A stretch of DNA of 64,000 nt from Rubripirellula amarantea (GCF_007859865.1 NZ_SJPI01000002.1:702721-766720); one strand, 5' to 3'. Counted from the stretch's first letter, positions 18,155 through 27,873 are shown. Numbers and translations are program-made. Notes: generated by a model not told the origin, from the sequence alone.

Positions 18155-20068
18155 TTACTGCAGAGTTCTGCTTAAGTCCTCGAAATCAATCCCTTGGTAT
18201 AGCACCACGCGGTCGAGTTGAAAGCCTTGGGACCGACCAGCGATTTCAAGTTGATATTCGCCGGGCTTGGGAAATTCAACCGTCATCCAAGGTTGGTCAC
18301 CTTCTAGATCGAGTTGACCGTTGAGGCCAAAGGAGCCTTTGCTACGACCCACAAACTTGTGAAAGCCCGTAAGTTGAGTTTGTCGTGCGAGTTGCTTTGC
18401 ATCAGTAAAGCAGAGCCAAGCATCGTTTGCTTGGTCACCGGGCACATCGTCAGGCTGACGCATGCTCCATTTAACCGAATAGCTTCCGGCTTTCTCTACC
18501 TTGAACGTAGCTTTGATGCGATGCTTAGTCGTTCGAGCGAAACTGTTGTTTCCTTCATAGACTACGTACTTGCCGCCGGAAGCGGCTTCGCCTTTCGCAA
18601 GCCGCCATCCCGTCGTCCGCTCCATGTCTTCAGCCTCGATAATTATCAAGGCTTGGTCTGGTGAGTTAAAAGCAGATTCCTTGGTTGCGGGTGAGCCGGC
18701 AACGGTGGATTGCGAAAATGTTTTTGTCGGCTCGAATGAAAGATGGCGCCATCGACCGCGAGCAAACGCGAATGCATCGCCCTCGGGCACTTTGCCATTG
18801 CTTTGGGAGTTGAACTCAATCTGGATGGTTGATCCCTTTTTAAGTTCGACACTGCGGAAATGATGCTGGTGAGGTTGGTAGTCTTTTTCGGTCGCAGGAT
18901 TTTGGGACGTTCCCACTGTATTGCCATCGACCACCAACCGGTACGTGCTCTCGCCATCGAGCTCCGTCAGTGCTTCCAACGTGACATCGTAGACTCCACT
19001 GTCTCCCGGGAATCGCGTTGTCGCGGCCGCGTACACACCTTGGTGTTTTGATGCATCAATCGCGAGAGCTTTTCGCGCTGGGTCACGATAGGCCGGTGCG
19101 AAACCGTCGACCGTGATCTCATCGAAGTCCTTCAGCGCATTGAGCGAAACTGGGGCGGTCGCCACCTTTCCGTTTGTGTTGCCTTGGTCGGTTTGTCCAA
19201 CGAGGGCTACTCCGTCACCAATGAACGCTTCGAACTTCTTCGGGCTACCGTCATCGTCACCTACCAGCAAGTAAAACAACATTCCGCAGTCGGAAATATC
19301 CGCAACGTTACCACTGTGGGCTTCGAGTCTCGAATACATCCACCGTACGTCTGGTTGGGAATGATCGCGCATCCAATGCCACACGGAAAAGTCTTTCCCG
19401 GAGTGCCAAAGGTGGTTCGGATCTTCTTTATGATTTTGGTCTTTGATCTTCGCATACTGAATCCGGCCTCCACTGAGTTCTTGGACGTCGCTCCAAGTGT
19501 GATGATGAGGGCGACGACGCTCGTTTTCATTGAACCCACTGTGTGACACCAAGTGGACATGCGATAGCGAATCAACGTTGCCGTTTCGAACCACCTCATC
19601 AACCACCAGGTAAACGAACTCGGATAGTCCAGCATGAATAAAGTACAGGGGATCACTCTGAGTCGACTTCGCCATCTCGCTCGCCAAGCTCTCAATGGCT
19701 TCCCGTTGTTGAGTGGTAACGTCGAAGAAAGCTTCAGGCTTGAAGCCCCAGTACTTGATCGCGCCATCGGCGCCGATCTTCAGTTGGTTTTCAGCATCGG
19801 GGCCGGGCGGTGCATCGATGAAGTTGTTGTAGGAACAATGAACTAGCTGTTCCTGCAGACCTAGCTTTGCGATGATCGCACAAGACGCTGGAAGTGCGCC
19901 CCAATCGTCGGGATCTCCCGTTGGCCATTTGTATTCGTTGTCCGGAGCGCTGTTACCGTCAAAGCTCATCGCGATGCGATTCTGGCTGTACCCCAAGGAC
20001 TGTCCCTGGCAAAGCATTAGGGGAATCGTGGTCAAAAACAACATCACGGCAATGCAAGTTTTCGTCAT
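18155..20068 (-). CDS. Large secreted protein with C-terminal carbohydrate-binding-like domain
   Basis: A 637-residue exported protein: signal peptide (MTKTCIAVMLFLTTIPLMLC), then a region beginning IAMSFDGNSAPDNEY and PDDWGALPASCAIIAKLGL, reminiscent of the N-terminal part of secreted nucleoside-hydrolase-like or DUF1593-type proteins. His/Asp-rich segments follow (ERRRPHHHTWSDV, DPNHLWHSGKDFSVWHWMRD). The last about 160 residues (IIIEAEDMERTTGWRL through EIAGRSQGFQLDRVVLYQG) look like a CBM6/35-type sugar-binding module. A role in polysaccharide metabolism is inferred, as it sits near a pectate lyase and a sulfatase. Catalytic identity is not established. Confidence 0.7.
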   Translation of the reverse strand: MTKTCIAVMLFLTTIPLMLCQGQSLGYSQNRIAMSFDGNSAPDNEYKWPTGDPDDWGALPASCAIIAKLGLQEQLVHCSYNNFIDAPPGPDAENQLKIGADGAIKYWGFKPEAFFDVTTQQREAIESLASEMAKSTQSDPLYFIHAGLSEFVYLVVDEVVRNGNVDSLSHVHLVSHSGFNENERRRPHHHTWSDVQELSGGRIQYAKIKDQNHKEDPNHLWHSGKDFSVWHWMRDHSQPDVRWMYSRLEAHSGNVADISDCGMLFYLLVGDDDGSPKKFEAFIGDGVALVGQTDQGNTNGKVATAPVSLNALKDFDEITVDGFAPAYRDPARKALAIDASKHQGVYAAATTRFPGDSGVYDVTLEALTELDGESTYRLVVDGNTVGTSQNPATEKDYQPHQHHFRSVELKKGSTIQIEFNSQSNGKVPEGDAFAFARGRWRHLSFEPTKTFSQSTVAGSPATKESAFNSPDQALIIIEAEDMERTTGWRLAKGEAASGGKYVVYEGNNSFARTTKHRIKATFKVEKAGSYSVKWSMRQPDDVPGDQANDAWLCFTDAKQLARQTQLTGFHKFVGRSKGSFGLNGQLDLEGDQPWMTVEFPKPGEYQLEIAGRSQGFQLDRVVLYQGIDFEDLSRTLQ

Positions 20069-20556
20069 GAAAGGACCTTTCTTGAAAGGGAGAGTTCGAG
20101 GAGAGTTTGATGGGAATGGAAGAAAAACTAATCGAAACCAGTGGTCCAGGAAAGCTGTACGCAGCGTTGGAGCAGGTAAAAAAAAGCAATCTTACGATGT
20201 CTTGCAGATTGCATTTCACCGCTCGCGGTACTTCGATAGGATGTGTCGCGAAACCCGATTGGCGAGCGCTCGATACGTAGTGACGCCTGCACAACGGAAT
20301 GGGGAAGTTGCAACAAGCCTCGCTCGAATCGGCAGCCATGTTGTGAACAATCACCAATGTGTCAGCGCTCGCAACCGTCTTGTCGTCCGTCAACATCCAT
20401 CATGGTGTGCGGATTTGTTTGCACGCTCAGCAAGATTCGTTTGCTCTTGTATGCGAGTTTTCCCGTCTGAACGACTTAGGTCTTAGCTAACGCAGCGCTG
20501 CTCGCCCCCAGTTTTGGAATTCGCCCCCAGTTTTGGAATTCGCCACTGCGCAGGAT
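20069..20556. other. Intergenic region, 488 bp, with a 19-bp tandem duplication
   Basis: No convincing gene. At 20502-20520 and 20521-20539 the 19-bp word TCGCCCCCAGTTTTGGAAT is repeated in direct tandem, immediately 3' of the GNAT gene. The remainder is the leader of the large secreted protein gene; AAGGTCC just before its ATG may be the ribosome-binding site. Confidence 0.65.
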
Positions 20557-21093
20557 TCAAGAATGAGCGCTCGTTGGGCGATGCTTCACATATCGATGCG
20601 TAGCGATGCCGTCGCAATCGAACTCTGAGTCGACTTGCATTCCGGACTTTGCGAGTACTCGCACGGAGCCCACGTTGGCGGGAATGACAAAAGCGAAGAT
20701 CCTCGCTAGTCCTAACTTGCTAAACCCAAAATCAAGGCTCGCCATGCATGCCTCGGTGGCTAGACCCTGTCCCCAATATTGAGGCAAGAAACGATAGCCA
20801 ACATCCACAACATCCAGATCTCGAAGGTACTTCAGGCCGCAAAATCCGATGACGGTTTGCGATTCTTTCAGGACACACGCCCAGCGGCCAAACCCATATC
20901 GTTCAAAGTCCGGATAGTTCGCGATAAAACGTCGTGCTTCCGCCACGTTTTTAAGTGACGTATCGCCGGTATATCGCATGACGTCGGGATTGCTGTTGAG
21001 TTCAAACGCAACCACTGCGTCCTCGACCGTGAAGGCTCGGTGAAGAAGACGCTGTGTTTCGGGGCCTGTTCGATGAGAGGCCGGCTCATTCAT
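20557..21093 (-). CDS. GNAT-family N-acetyltransferase (RimJ/RimL type)
   Basis: Acetyl-CoA-dependent N-acetyltransferase. Pattern: LLHRAFTVEDAVVAFELNSNPDVMRYTGD at the N-terminus, WACVLKESQTVIGFCGLKYL for the central strands, VDVGYRFLPQYWGQGLATEA with the Q-x-x-G-x-G/A acetyl-CoA loop (here YWGQGLATEA), and the C-terminal IPANVGSVRVLAKSGMQ. This is the organisation of ribosomal-protein or small-molecule acetyltransferases of the RimJ/L group. 178 aa; substrate unknown. Ends 27 bp after the pectate lyase gene's orientation block on the same strand. Confidence 0.88.
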   Translation of the reverse strand: MNEPASHRTGPETQRLLHRAFTVEDAVVAFELNSNPDVMRYTGDTSLKNVAEARRFIANYPDFERYGFGRWACVLKESQTVIGFCGLKYLRDLDVVDVGYRFLPQYWGQGLATEACMASLDFGFSKLGLARIFAFVIPANVGSVRVLAKSGMQVDSEFDCDGIATHRYVKHRPTSAHS

Positions 21094-21120
21094 GCTTGTC
21101 TTGCAGATAGAGGACTAGGT

Positions 21121-22638
21121 TCAGTTTGCTATTGAACTGATATTGTTCTCAGGACTTGTGTAGTCCACGTAGACGTTCGGATTGGTGCCATTGATGAACT
21201 CTTCAATATTCGTGTAGCCATCGCTGTCAGTGTCCATGGATCCGTCGGCTGCGTTGTGAGGAGCGAGACCGTGATTGATTTCCCACTCATCTGACATTCC
21301 ATCGCCGTCGGAATCCGGTCTTGACGGAACCGATGACAGGGCCGGCCAGCCTCCGACTTCATTCTGCGAGTCTATGATTCCTTTCCCTCCGCCGCCGTAA
21401 GTCTCGCCAAATTTTGCAGTTCCGGTGCGAACCTCTTCTACGATTCGAGCGTCAACCGAATCACGCCGGGGCAAAGACGCGCCTGCATGTTGTAACACAT
21501 GGCGATAGGCTTCTTCAGCACGATGCTGCCGGATGGGCATTGATTGCCATGGTGTAGCGAGCCTCAATGACTCGATTTGTTCATCGCCTCCTTGTGGCTG
21601 GACTCCACCGGACCAATTGTCAGCGGACGCTTCCGCATTGCCGTGCATGTAATTCTCCGCCACATACCATTGACCAAGGTCGTTCACACCATCGCGTGAA
21701 GAGGGGTTAATGATCCGATGTCCCACCGAGCCAGTGCGTGTAGCAGGGCCTGGTTTGTAATAATTCGCTACCATGTTGATGGTTGAGAAGTCATAAGCTG
21801 GGTTTCCTTGCTGTTGCTTTTCCCCGCCGTAGGCACTGTTGTGTCCCCAGTTGTAGACGACATTGTTTCGATAGTCCGTGTACCCTGACCCCGATGCAAA
21901 CCGTGGATTGCGACTGGAGTGATGAGCGAGCAGATTGTGGTGGTAAGTGCTGTAGTTCGATCCCCAGATACCTCCGAACCCATGAGGACCCTTCGCGTGG
22001 ATCGATTGGTAAAGACTTTCAGCGATTAGACACCACTGCACCGTCACGTTTTTGCAATGATAGATCGATAGCGTTTCATCCACGCTCCAACTGGCCGAAA
22101 CGTGATCGACGATGATGTTCTGGTGATACCTGCCTGAAAGAGCGTCGGCGTCTTCTCCTGACTCATCTCCTAACCGAAGTCTCAAATATCGGATCACAAC
22201 TTCATCCGCATCAATCGTGACGGGATAGCGCCTAATCGCAATTCCATCGCCCGGTGCAGTTTGTCCGGCAATGGTGATGTACGGGTTGCGGATGCTAAGT
22301 CTGCTTTTCAGATCAATAGTTCCCGAGACCCCAAAAACCACGATGCGCGGACCGTCTGACTTCACGGCGGCACGAAGGCTACCGGGGCCTGAGTCGTTGA
22401 GGTTCGTGACCGTAAACACTTTACCGCCGCGTCCTCCTTTAGCTACCGAACCGTAACCCTCCGCACCCGGAAACGAAGGAAGATGTGTTCTTGCGGACTC
22501 TGGTACCGAGTCTTGAGCTGTAGCAATGGTAGCTACTGAAGCCAAAAACCACACAGCAGCCAAGAATCGCGCAGCAACGCACAATCCAATACGCCATCGA
22601 AATACCAATCGGCTTGTTCGTGTTTCTTGCATCGTCAT
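21121..22638 (-). CDS. Secreted pectate lyase (PL1-like beta-helix) with C-terminal calcium-binding repeats
   Basis: Cleaves polygalacturonate-type chains by beta-elimination outside the cell. After a signal peptide (about residues 1-41) come FPGAEGYGSVAKGGRGG and VTNLNDSGPGSLRAAV, the N-terminal hallmark of bacterial pectate lyases. Right-handed beta-helix sequence follows, with DADALSGRYHQNIIVDHVSASW, YHHNLLAHHSSRNPR (catalytic Arg region) and NNVVYNWG. The C-terminus holds two Asp-rich loops (DSDGDGMSDEWE, DTDSDGYTNIEE) of the thrombospondin-3/EF-hand kind, which bind Ca2+. Length 505 aa. The ATG two codons later is equally possible. Confidence 0.92.
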   Translation of the reverse strand: MTMQETRTSRLVFRWRIGLCVAARFLAAVWFLASVATIATAQDSVPESARTHLPSFPGAEGYGSVAKGGRGGKVFTVTNLNDSGPGSLRAAVKSDGPRIVVFGVSGTIDLKSRLSIRNPYITIAGQTAPGDGIAIRRYPVTIDADEVVIRYLRLRLGDESGEDADALSGRYHQNIIVDHVSASWSVDETLSIYHCKNVTVQWCLIAESLYQSIHAKGPHGFGGIWGSNYSTYHHNLLAHHSSRNPRFASGSGYTDYRNNVVYNWGHNSAYGGEKQQQGNPAYDFSTINMVANYYKPGPATRTGSVGHRIINPSSRDGVNDLGQWYVAENYMHGNAEASADNWSGGVQPQGGDEQIESLRLATPWQSMPIRQHRAEEAYRHVLQHAGASLPRRDSVDARIVEEVRTGTAKFGETYGGGGKGIIDSQNEVGGWPALSSVPSRPDSDGDGMSDEWEINHGLAPHNAADGSMDTDSDGYTNIEEFINGTNPNVYVDYTSPENNISSIAN

Positions 22639-22775
22639 GGGTATCTCTCAGTCATCCACTTCACCGGTAAATTTCAAACGGCAAGGGCTGACTTGCCAAT
22701 TGATAAGCATAACGTGGGCAACCGAGGCCGGCACGAGCCGCAGTTATCAATCGCAAATCTAAGGAAACGATCGCT

Positions 22776-23201
22776 TCATGATGCAGGGTCTTGGGTGACA
22801 TTGATCTTCCATGAAAGACCGAACCGATCAATCACGATCCCGTACCACGACGTGAACGCTGATTCGGCCAACGGGATCACGGTTTGACCCTGGTCGGCTA
22901 GGTTGTCGAAAGCTCGTCGAGCCCGTTCCAGCGAATCAAACCCAATGGCGAGAGAAAACCCCGAGAATTCAGCCGAGGCTCCGCCGTCGGTGTACCCGAC
23001 ATCGCTTGCCATAAACGTTGTTCCTTCGATCACAAACGTAGCGTGAAAGATCATCTCTTCCATACCGAATTTCGTGTGTGACTGATCGGGGCTATCGCGA
23101 AACCGCATCATGAAAACGATCTCGGCATCGACTGCGTCGCGATAGAACTTGATCGCTTCTTCCGTTCGCCCGTTGAAGCCGAGTGTCGTGATTACGGGCA
23201 T
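22776..23201 (-). CDS. VOC-superfamily protein, PhnB/glyoxalase-like
   Basis: A 141-residue vicinal-oxygen-chelate protein of the PhnB/3-demethylubiquinone methyltransferase-like group: MPVITTLGFNGRTEEAIKFYRDAVDAEIVFMMRF, then HTKFGMEEMIFHATFVIEGTTFMASD and WYGIVIDRFGLSWKIN. The start at 23199-23201 gives the canonical N-terminus; the 35-codon upstream extension does not fit the fold. Ligand unknown. Confidence 0.88.
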   Translation of the reverse strand: MPVITTLGFNGRTEEAIKFYRDAVDAEIVFMMRFRDSPDQSHTKFGMEEMIFHATFVIEGTTFMASDVGYTDGGASAEFSGFSLAIGFDSLERARRAFDNLADQGQTVIPLAESAFTSWYGIVIDRFGLSWKINVTQDPAS

Positions 23202-23330
23202 TGTTCTGAGCCAACGAATGGTATGAGGGAGAGCTGTCTTTACGAATCGAATGTTGTTGCGATTGACGACTGATGGTGAAGCGGTTGCCAGGGCTTCACG
23301 CCCCATCGAAGTCGGGCGAGACCTTGTCGA

Positions 23331-23531
23331 CTAACGGGCCGCCTCAAGTTGCTTTACTAGTTTACTGTACTGACCTTTGCTCAGAAAAACTCGGTAGCAT
23401 CCGTTAGTTAGTTCGTTGAAGTCAACGTTGTTCTGAGTGTCAGAGTCCCAAGACATAATTTGCCGAGAGTAAAGGTCGATATCGATGAAGTAGTAAAACT
23501 TCGTGTTCGGATCCTTGCGTTTGCTAGCCAT
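23331..23531 (-). CDS. Hypothetical protein, 66 aa
   Basis: Not recognised. MASKRKDPNTKFYYFIDIDLYSR continues into a Cys-Tyr-Arg segment and KGQYSKLVKQLEAAR. The composition is protein-like (aromatic and charged alternation) with more A/T at third positions than neighbouring genes, so it may be acquired. There is no SD before the ATG. Orphan small gene or chance frame; moderate doubt. Confidence 0.45.
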   Translation of the reverse strand: MASKRKDPNTKFYYFIDIDLYSRQIMSWDSDTQNNVDFNELTNGCYRVFLSKGQYSKLVKQLEAAR

Positions 23532-23714
23532 AGGCGGATGTTCCGGTCTGCGTTTTGCCGTTCGATCTATATCGTGTAGCTCGGTCCAAACAAAGTGAGG
23601 GTTTCAATATCGACATCGGATAGCACCGAGGTTCAGTTCGCACATATTCCTGGGCCGACTACCTGTGCCGAACGAACTTCTTCAATCGCAGCAAGTTGCC
23701 AGAGTCCAAACACG

Positions 23715-24149
23715 CTATTGAGCATTGGGCGAAAGAGCGTCCAATAACAACGTGCTCAGTCGTGCAGCTTTCGCCTGCTTCACATCACGCTGCGTCGATG
23801 TGCGAAGCTTCAGGTTCTCTTCCGCAATCGACTCAATAAGCGACGCTCGCTGATCATAGTCCGAAATCGCGTTCGGGGACGAAGCCATCAATGCGGCACG
23901 AAGAAGTCGTTTGTTTGCGCGGATCGACACATCTGCTGGCGATCGACCGTCCTTGAATTCGGCAAGCCTGGCGCTGTACTCAAGCTCAGCATTGGAAAGC
24001 CTCTTCGCATCTTCACCATTCAATACTGCACTTGCCGCAGTCCGATTCGCAAGGTTCGCCTCAGCGCTCGCAGGCGTGTCCGCAACGCCACTCGATGCGG
24101 TGACTATCAACAAGGTTGCGAACGTCGTAGCAAGAAAGAGGCGTGTCAT
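23715..24149 (-). CDS. Hypothetical exported protein, 144 aa
   Basis: Signal peptide MTRLFLATTFATLLIVTASSGVAD followed by an Ala-rich, mainly helical mature part with repeated Leu/Arg/Ala patterns (LEYSARLAEFKDGRSPADVSIRANKRLLRAALMAS). AAGGACTTCGCA precedes the ATG, giving a good ribosome-binding site. No Cys at the cleavage site, so not a lipoprotein. Family not recognised. Confidence 0.65.
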   Translation of the reverse strand: MTRLFLATTFATLLIVTASSGVADTPASAEANLANRTAASAVLNGEDAKRLSNAELEYSARLAEFKDGRSPADVSIRANKRLLRAALMASSPNAISDYDQRASLIESIAEENLKLRTSTQRDVKQAKAARLSTLLLDALSPNAQ

Positions 24150-24247
24150 TGCGAAGTCCTTGGGAATGGTGAAAAGCGAATCGACTGTTCGGTAGTTTCC
24201 AAACTGACCAGATATCTCCGGTGCATGTGGTGCGTTCTTAGACTTTC

Positions 24248-24787
24248 TTAGCCAACATCAAGCATCATGGCCAACCTCGCGACCGTATTGTAGTTCCGGG
24301 CAGTTGTCGGTATTCCAAGTTGACGCTCGATACCCGATGCAAGTTTGGATCGACCGACACCATCTGGCGCGTGCAAGTAAAACACCGTATCAATCAGTCG
24401 ATACCTTTCGGTTGACTTAGCCATCTTAGAGATTGCCTCGTCAGGAGGCAAATCTGGAACAGTCTCCAAAAAGTAGAAATGTAACGTTTTAGGGTCGACG
24501 GTTGCTTCGGTGTAGGGATTCCTGTCGATCGCTGCGGACAACTCATCGCCGCTCAGAACTAGAACACCGGGGCGAAATTTAAAGCTGTCTTCGACAGCGT
24601 CACTAAGCTGTTTAGCAATGTTGCGCTTGGACGTTGAAGAGCTTTCAAAGATGACATTTCCACTTTGAATGTAGGTCCGGACCGAACGCAATCCAGTGAC
24701 TTCGAGCGTATGAGCTAGATCGACCATCGGCAATCTGTTGTGGCCGCCGACATTGATCCCGCGGAACAGAGCGATCCAAGTTGGCAT
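24248..24787 (-). CDS. DUF1697 family protein, 179 aa
   Basis: Begins PTWIALFRGINVGGHNRLPMVDL and continues GLRSVRTYIQSGNVIFES, the defining N-terminal signature of DUF1697 (cytosolic proteins of unknown function, common and often laterally transferred). A later HFYFLETVPD and YLHAPDGVGRSKLA also fit. ATG 24785-24787 is preceded by AGGAGGAAGA, the strongest ribosome-binding site seen in this window, so the ten-codon longer frame is rejected. Confidence 0.9.
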   Translation of the reverse strand: MPTWIALFRGINVGGHNRLPMVDLAHTLEVTGLRSVRTYIQSGNVIFESSSTSKRNIAKQLSDAVEDSFKFRPGVLVLSGDELSAAIDRNPYTEATVDPKTLHFYFLETVPDLPPDEAISKMAKSTERYRLIDTVFYLHAPDGVGRSKLASGIERQLGIPTTARNYNTVARLAMMLDVG

Positions 24788-24985
24788 TCTTCCTCCTGAA
24801 ATTAGGCTTTCGATCACGAAACAAATACGGTGTCACATCTAGAGCACCACTTGGCATCGCTTTCAAGCTCGGTTGGTTAGCGAGCCTCAGATGTCACGCA
24901 AACACTTAGTCCTAGTACACACTTTTTACCCTTTCTGAGTCGTTGTGTATCGAAAACGTTGCCTGTTCGGGAGAATACACCGGAC

Positions 24986-25431
24986 CTAATGGAACTTAAT
25001 CGGTGTAAGTCCTGCGCCTGTCCTGACATGTAATCTTGTTTTTGCTATAGCATCAGCTTGCACTTCTTTTGCCGCCGTTTTTAGGACGCGCGGTTCATAG
25101 CGATCCGGTCGGCTGCCGACGACGTGTTGCAAGCAGCAACGAAACAGCACGTCGCAGAGCTCATCGGTAGTTCGGAATCCTTTGTGCTCAACTTGTATTT
25201 TTATCTCACGAATCATGATGAATTCAGGATACGTTTGGTACTCTACTTGGCCCATTCAATCCGGCCGAAGTGGTTTGTCGATTGGGATCGTATGATTGTC
25301 ATTGCCATAGCTCATGCGGGTTTGATAATCGGATTTGCGCATCTGGTATTTGCGAACGACAACGTTCGCGTCTCGGCCCATCATGCGTGCTCATCGAACC
25401 AGCCGGCGTAAGCGCGATTGGCACAAGCAAC
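24986..25431 (-). pseudogene. Degenerate IS4-family transposase remnant
   Basis: Reading leftward, the frame gives ANRAYAGWFDEHA, then after a frame change ARMMGRDANVVVRKYQMRKSD, and TIPIDKPLRPD, then a TGA (25256-25258) where relatives have Trp. MGQVEYQTYPEFIMIREI and QVEHKGFRT follow. These match the order of planctomycete IS4-type transposases (RxxDF / RPxWM / REIRxxVxxxGFRT). After GFRT the sequence jumps to LLQ-like HVVGSRPDRYEPRVLK, the family C-terminus, so the segment with the catalytic Glu is deleted. One nonsense codon, one frameshift and a deletion make it dead. The intact 5' end is missing. Confidence 0.72.
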
Positions 25432-25542
25432 GGGTTGTACATCGGTCGGCATTTTTCTTTGGCTCACGGTGGTTCCTCAGCACGGAATCAACCCTGAAAC
25501 CCGAGTCTGCCCCAAGCGAAGTTCCTACTGGCCCGCAGAGCC

Positions 25543-26835
25543 CTAATGGACAGTGGTTGGTTTGCCGTTGAGTGTGTTAAAGAAATCGGTTTTCATCGCT
25601 TCTTGGTCGATATCGCGAACGATGTGAACGCTCGTTGGCGAGTCGCCCCGCTTCCATCGGTACTGCTCATCCGGACCGAGCACTACGGAAGGCTCGACCG
25701 ATGTCAGCCAAGGCTTCCCCAGGTGGTTGCCGATGACCATCGAGATCGTCGCCACGTCGTAGAGGGATTTTTCGTGAGCAGGCGTGATCGCTTCCAGGTA
25801 TTGGCCCAGTCGGTTATCGGGATAGAGGCCCGACTCGGCGCGTTTGTCCATAGTGATGCTGGCCCCCGTAGGGTTTTCTAGGATGATCCAAAAATCGAGG
25901 CCGCTCTGCGCGGTCACATAGACCGACCACGGGTCGCTACCTCCGTTGAAGCTCTTGTCATCGACCCGTTCGGGTCCGCCGCCCAACCAAATGATTTTGA
26001 TTCGGCTCTTTAGGTCCAAGCCTTCTAGACGTGCCAGAAGAATCGCGCTGGCAATGTTGGTGCATGGCCCGACCGGCAGGACCCACACAGGATTGTCGGG
26101 CGAAGCGCCGCGAGCCGCCGCCAGAATCGCTTCACTGGCTTCGCATTGGATAGGTTGCGTGTCCGCCCACATGCCAGTGGCGGGAACCAACAACGGCACT
26201 TTGGCACCGTGGAACACCTTGGGCATCTGATTCTCGGTTCGATGTGTCAACAGTCCGCTGATGCGACTGAGCTCGATGATGTAGAGAATCTCGCCATAGT
26301 TGATCGGCTCCTGAGCATCGCCAAAGTGATTGATGCGGTGTGGACCGTGATGGACGCTGTTGATGCCCAACACGTCCAGTTTGCTGAACAGGCCGTAGGC
26401 GATGTAGTGCTGGTCATCGACTTCGTTGCGTGCGTCGGTGTCGAGCAGGACCTGCGGCAGGTGCAGTGTTTCCGGTGTGTGAACCCGCACGATGGCACAG
26501 GAGTGCTCGTTGAATTGGTTGCCCTCCTTGGATCCCATGACAACGCGGTAAACACCCGGTTGCTCGAAAGTGTGGGTGACCGAAGTGCCTTCAGCAGTGA
26601 ACGCGTCGTTGAAATACCAGTGTGGGTTGCTCGGATTGCCAGTAAGTTCGAACGTCACCGGCTTGCCAACCAGTACTGGGCCATCGAGTGGAGCGATCGA
26701 CGACTCACGCGCGGTGGATGTCACCCGGGTGGACCCGTCTTGCGCGGTGGCGAAGCCAGACAGCAGGCTGGCGATCAGGCCGAAGGCCGACAAGACAGCG
26801 GCCGAGCGGCGAAAAAACTGTATTCGGTTTGGCAT
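25543..26835 (-). CDS. Secreted nucleoside hydrolase-like protein with N-terminal PKD-type domain
   Basis: Signal peptide (residues 1-31), then an immunoglobulin-like PKD region (about 45-120: GPVLVGKPVTFELTGNPSNPHWYFND, THTFEQPGVYRVVM). The inosine/uridine-preferring nucleoside hydrolase fold follows from LLDTDARNEVDDQHYIAYGL, the Ca2+-binding D-x-D-x-x-N-E-x-D-D cluster, plus WVLPVGPCTNIASAILLARL and IIWLGGGPERVDD. Such proteins cleave N-glycosidic bonds of nucleosides, or related substrates when secreted. 430 aa; substrate uncertain. Start at 26835 (MPNRIQFFRRSAAV). Confidence 0.85.
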   Translation of the reverse strand: MPNRIQFFRRSAAVLSAFGLIASLLSGFATAQDGSTRVTSTARESSIAPLDGPVLVGKPVTFELTGNPSNPHWYFNDAFTAEGTSVTHTFEQPGVYRVVMGSKEGNQFNEHSCAIVRVHTPETLHLPQVLLDTDARNEVDDQHYIAYGLFSKLDVLGINSVHHGPHRINHFGDAQEPINYGEILYIIELSRISGLLTHRTENQMPKVFHGAKVPLLVPATGMWADTQPIQCEASEAILAAARGASPDNPVWVLPVGPCTNIASAILLARLEGLDLKSRIKIIWLGGGPERVDDKSFNGGSDPWSVYVTAQSGLDFWIILENPTGASITMDKRAESGLYPDNRLGQYLEAITPAHEKSLYDVATISMVIGNHLGKPWLTSVEPSVVLGPDEQYRWKRGDSPTSVHIVRDIDQEAMKTDFFNTLNGKPTTVH

Positions 26836-26886
26836 GATCGTTTTCTATTCCTGAACCCTCTAGTCGTTTCGTTTCTCAAGCGGGAG

Positions 26887-27873
26887 TCAGTCCTGGATTT
26901 CGAAGCTTTCAATTTCGACAAACGCCCGACTCGCGCTGTCGATCAGCAGAGTATCTCTGGTGCCGAAGCTACCGTTCAAGAGGCTGGGCATACCTGAGCT
27001 GGGCATCGAAGTTTGAATGTTGGTCGCGGCAACGAAATCGTTGTCCGGGCCGCAATCGAGGATGAAGACACCCACCAAGAACGAGTCCAACAGGGCGTCG
27101 TCACGACCGTTGTCTAGGTCGACCGACACGCTGTTGCTACTGATCGACTGCATCGTCAAAAGGTCTCTTGAAATCCCTGTCAAAATTTCAATCGTCGTCG
27201 CGCTGACGTTGAAGAATTTGAAACGGTTAATGTCCCTGCCGCCGGTGACGACAAGACTGTCGGCGACGACGTCATCAAGTTCGACAAACGAAAGTCCTCT
27301 ACCCGTGACGATGCTGAGCTGCCCCAAGGCTTGCGACGCCTGAATGTCCACCCGATCACGCCCGAGTTCCCCCCTGATGTCGACGTCGCCGGTGACAAGG
27401 TAGTCGCTGATATCGATGAAATCGTTGTCCGATCCACCGTCCAACCGAACTGAACCGTCAAAGAATGATTCGCCTGCCACGCCGCGAGCGACGAAGCGGT
27501 TGTTCCCCGAACCGCCGTCGTACCACATGACCGGCGTCGCACTGCCGTTGCTCGACAGTGAAACATTGCGAATGATCACCACGTCGTTGCCGCCACGCAT
27601 GAACATGACCACAGAGGTAATGTCGGCATCGCTCAAATTGAAACGCGTCGACGTCCCGTTAATCGTTGTCCCGCGAAGCGACAAGATGAAGGGGTCGCCG
27701 GCGCCATTGACGCGGAAGGTCAGGAAATTGCCATCGTCGTCACCCGCAATCGTCAGTTGTTGTCCATCAATCCGGATCAAAACATCGTTGGCCACGGCAG
27801 AAGTCGCCATGCCGATAAACAAAGCGAGGGCGATAAAAAATTGTGAGATACGACGAATCGAATAAGACTTCAT
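26887..27873 (-). CDS. Exported protein with parallel-beta-type Asp/Gly/Asn repeats
   Basis: Signal peptide (residues 1-29) and about 300 residues of short repeating strands with GGSDNDFIDI, GGNDVVIIRN, GPDNDFVAAT and GRDDALLDS, turns related to the Ca2+-binding GGxGxD type but more diverged. Very low Lys and Cys; ends IESFEIQD. Probably a surface or matrix protein with a beta-solenoid fold. ATG 27871-27873 is preferred because it gives a clean signal peptide. It directly follows the nucleoside hydrolase gene on the same strand (51 bp). Confidence 0.7.
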   Translation of the reverse strand: MKSYSIRRISQFFIALALFIGMATSAVANDVLIRIDGQQLTIAGDDDGNFLTFRVNGAGDPFILSLRGTTINGTSTRFNLSDADITSVVMFMRGGNDVVIIRNVSLSSNGSATPVMWYDGGSGNNRFVARGVAGESFFDGSVRLDGGSDNDFIDISDYLVTGDVDIRGELGRDRVDIQASQALGQLSIVTGRGLSFVELDDVVADSLVVTGGRDINRFKFFNVSATTIEILTGISRDLLTMQSISSNSVSVDLDNGRDDALLDSFLVGVFILDCGPDNDFVAATNIQTSMPSSGMPSLLNGSFGTRDTLLIDSASRAFVEIESFEIQD

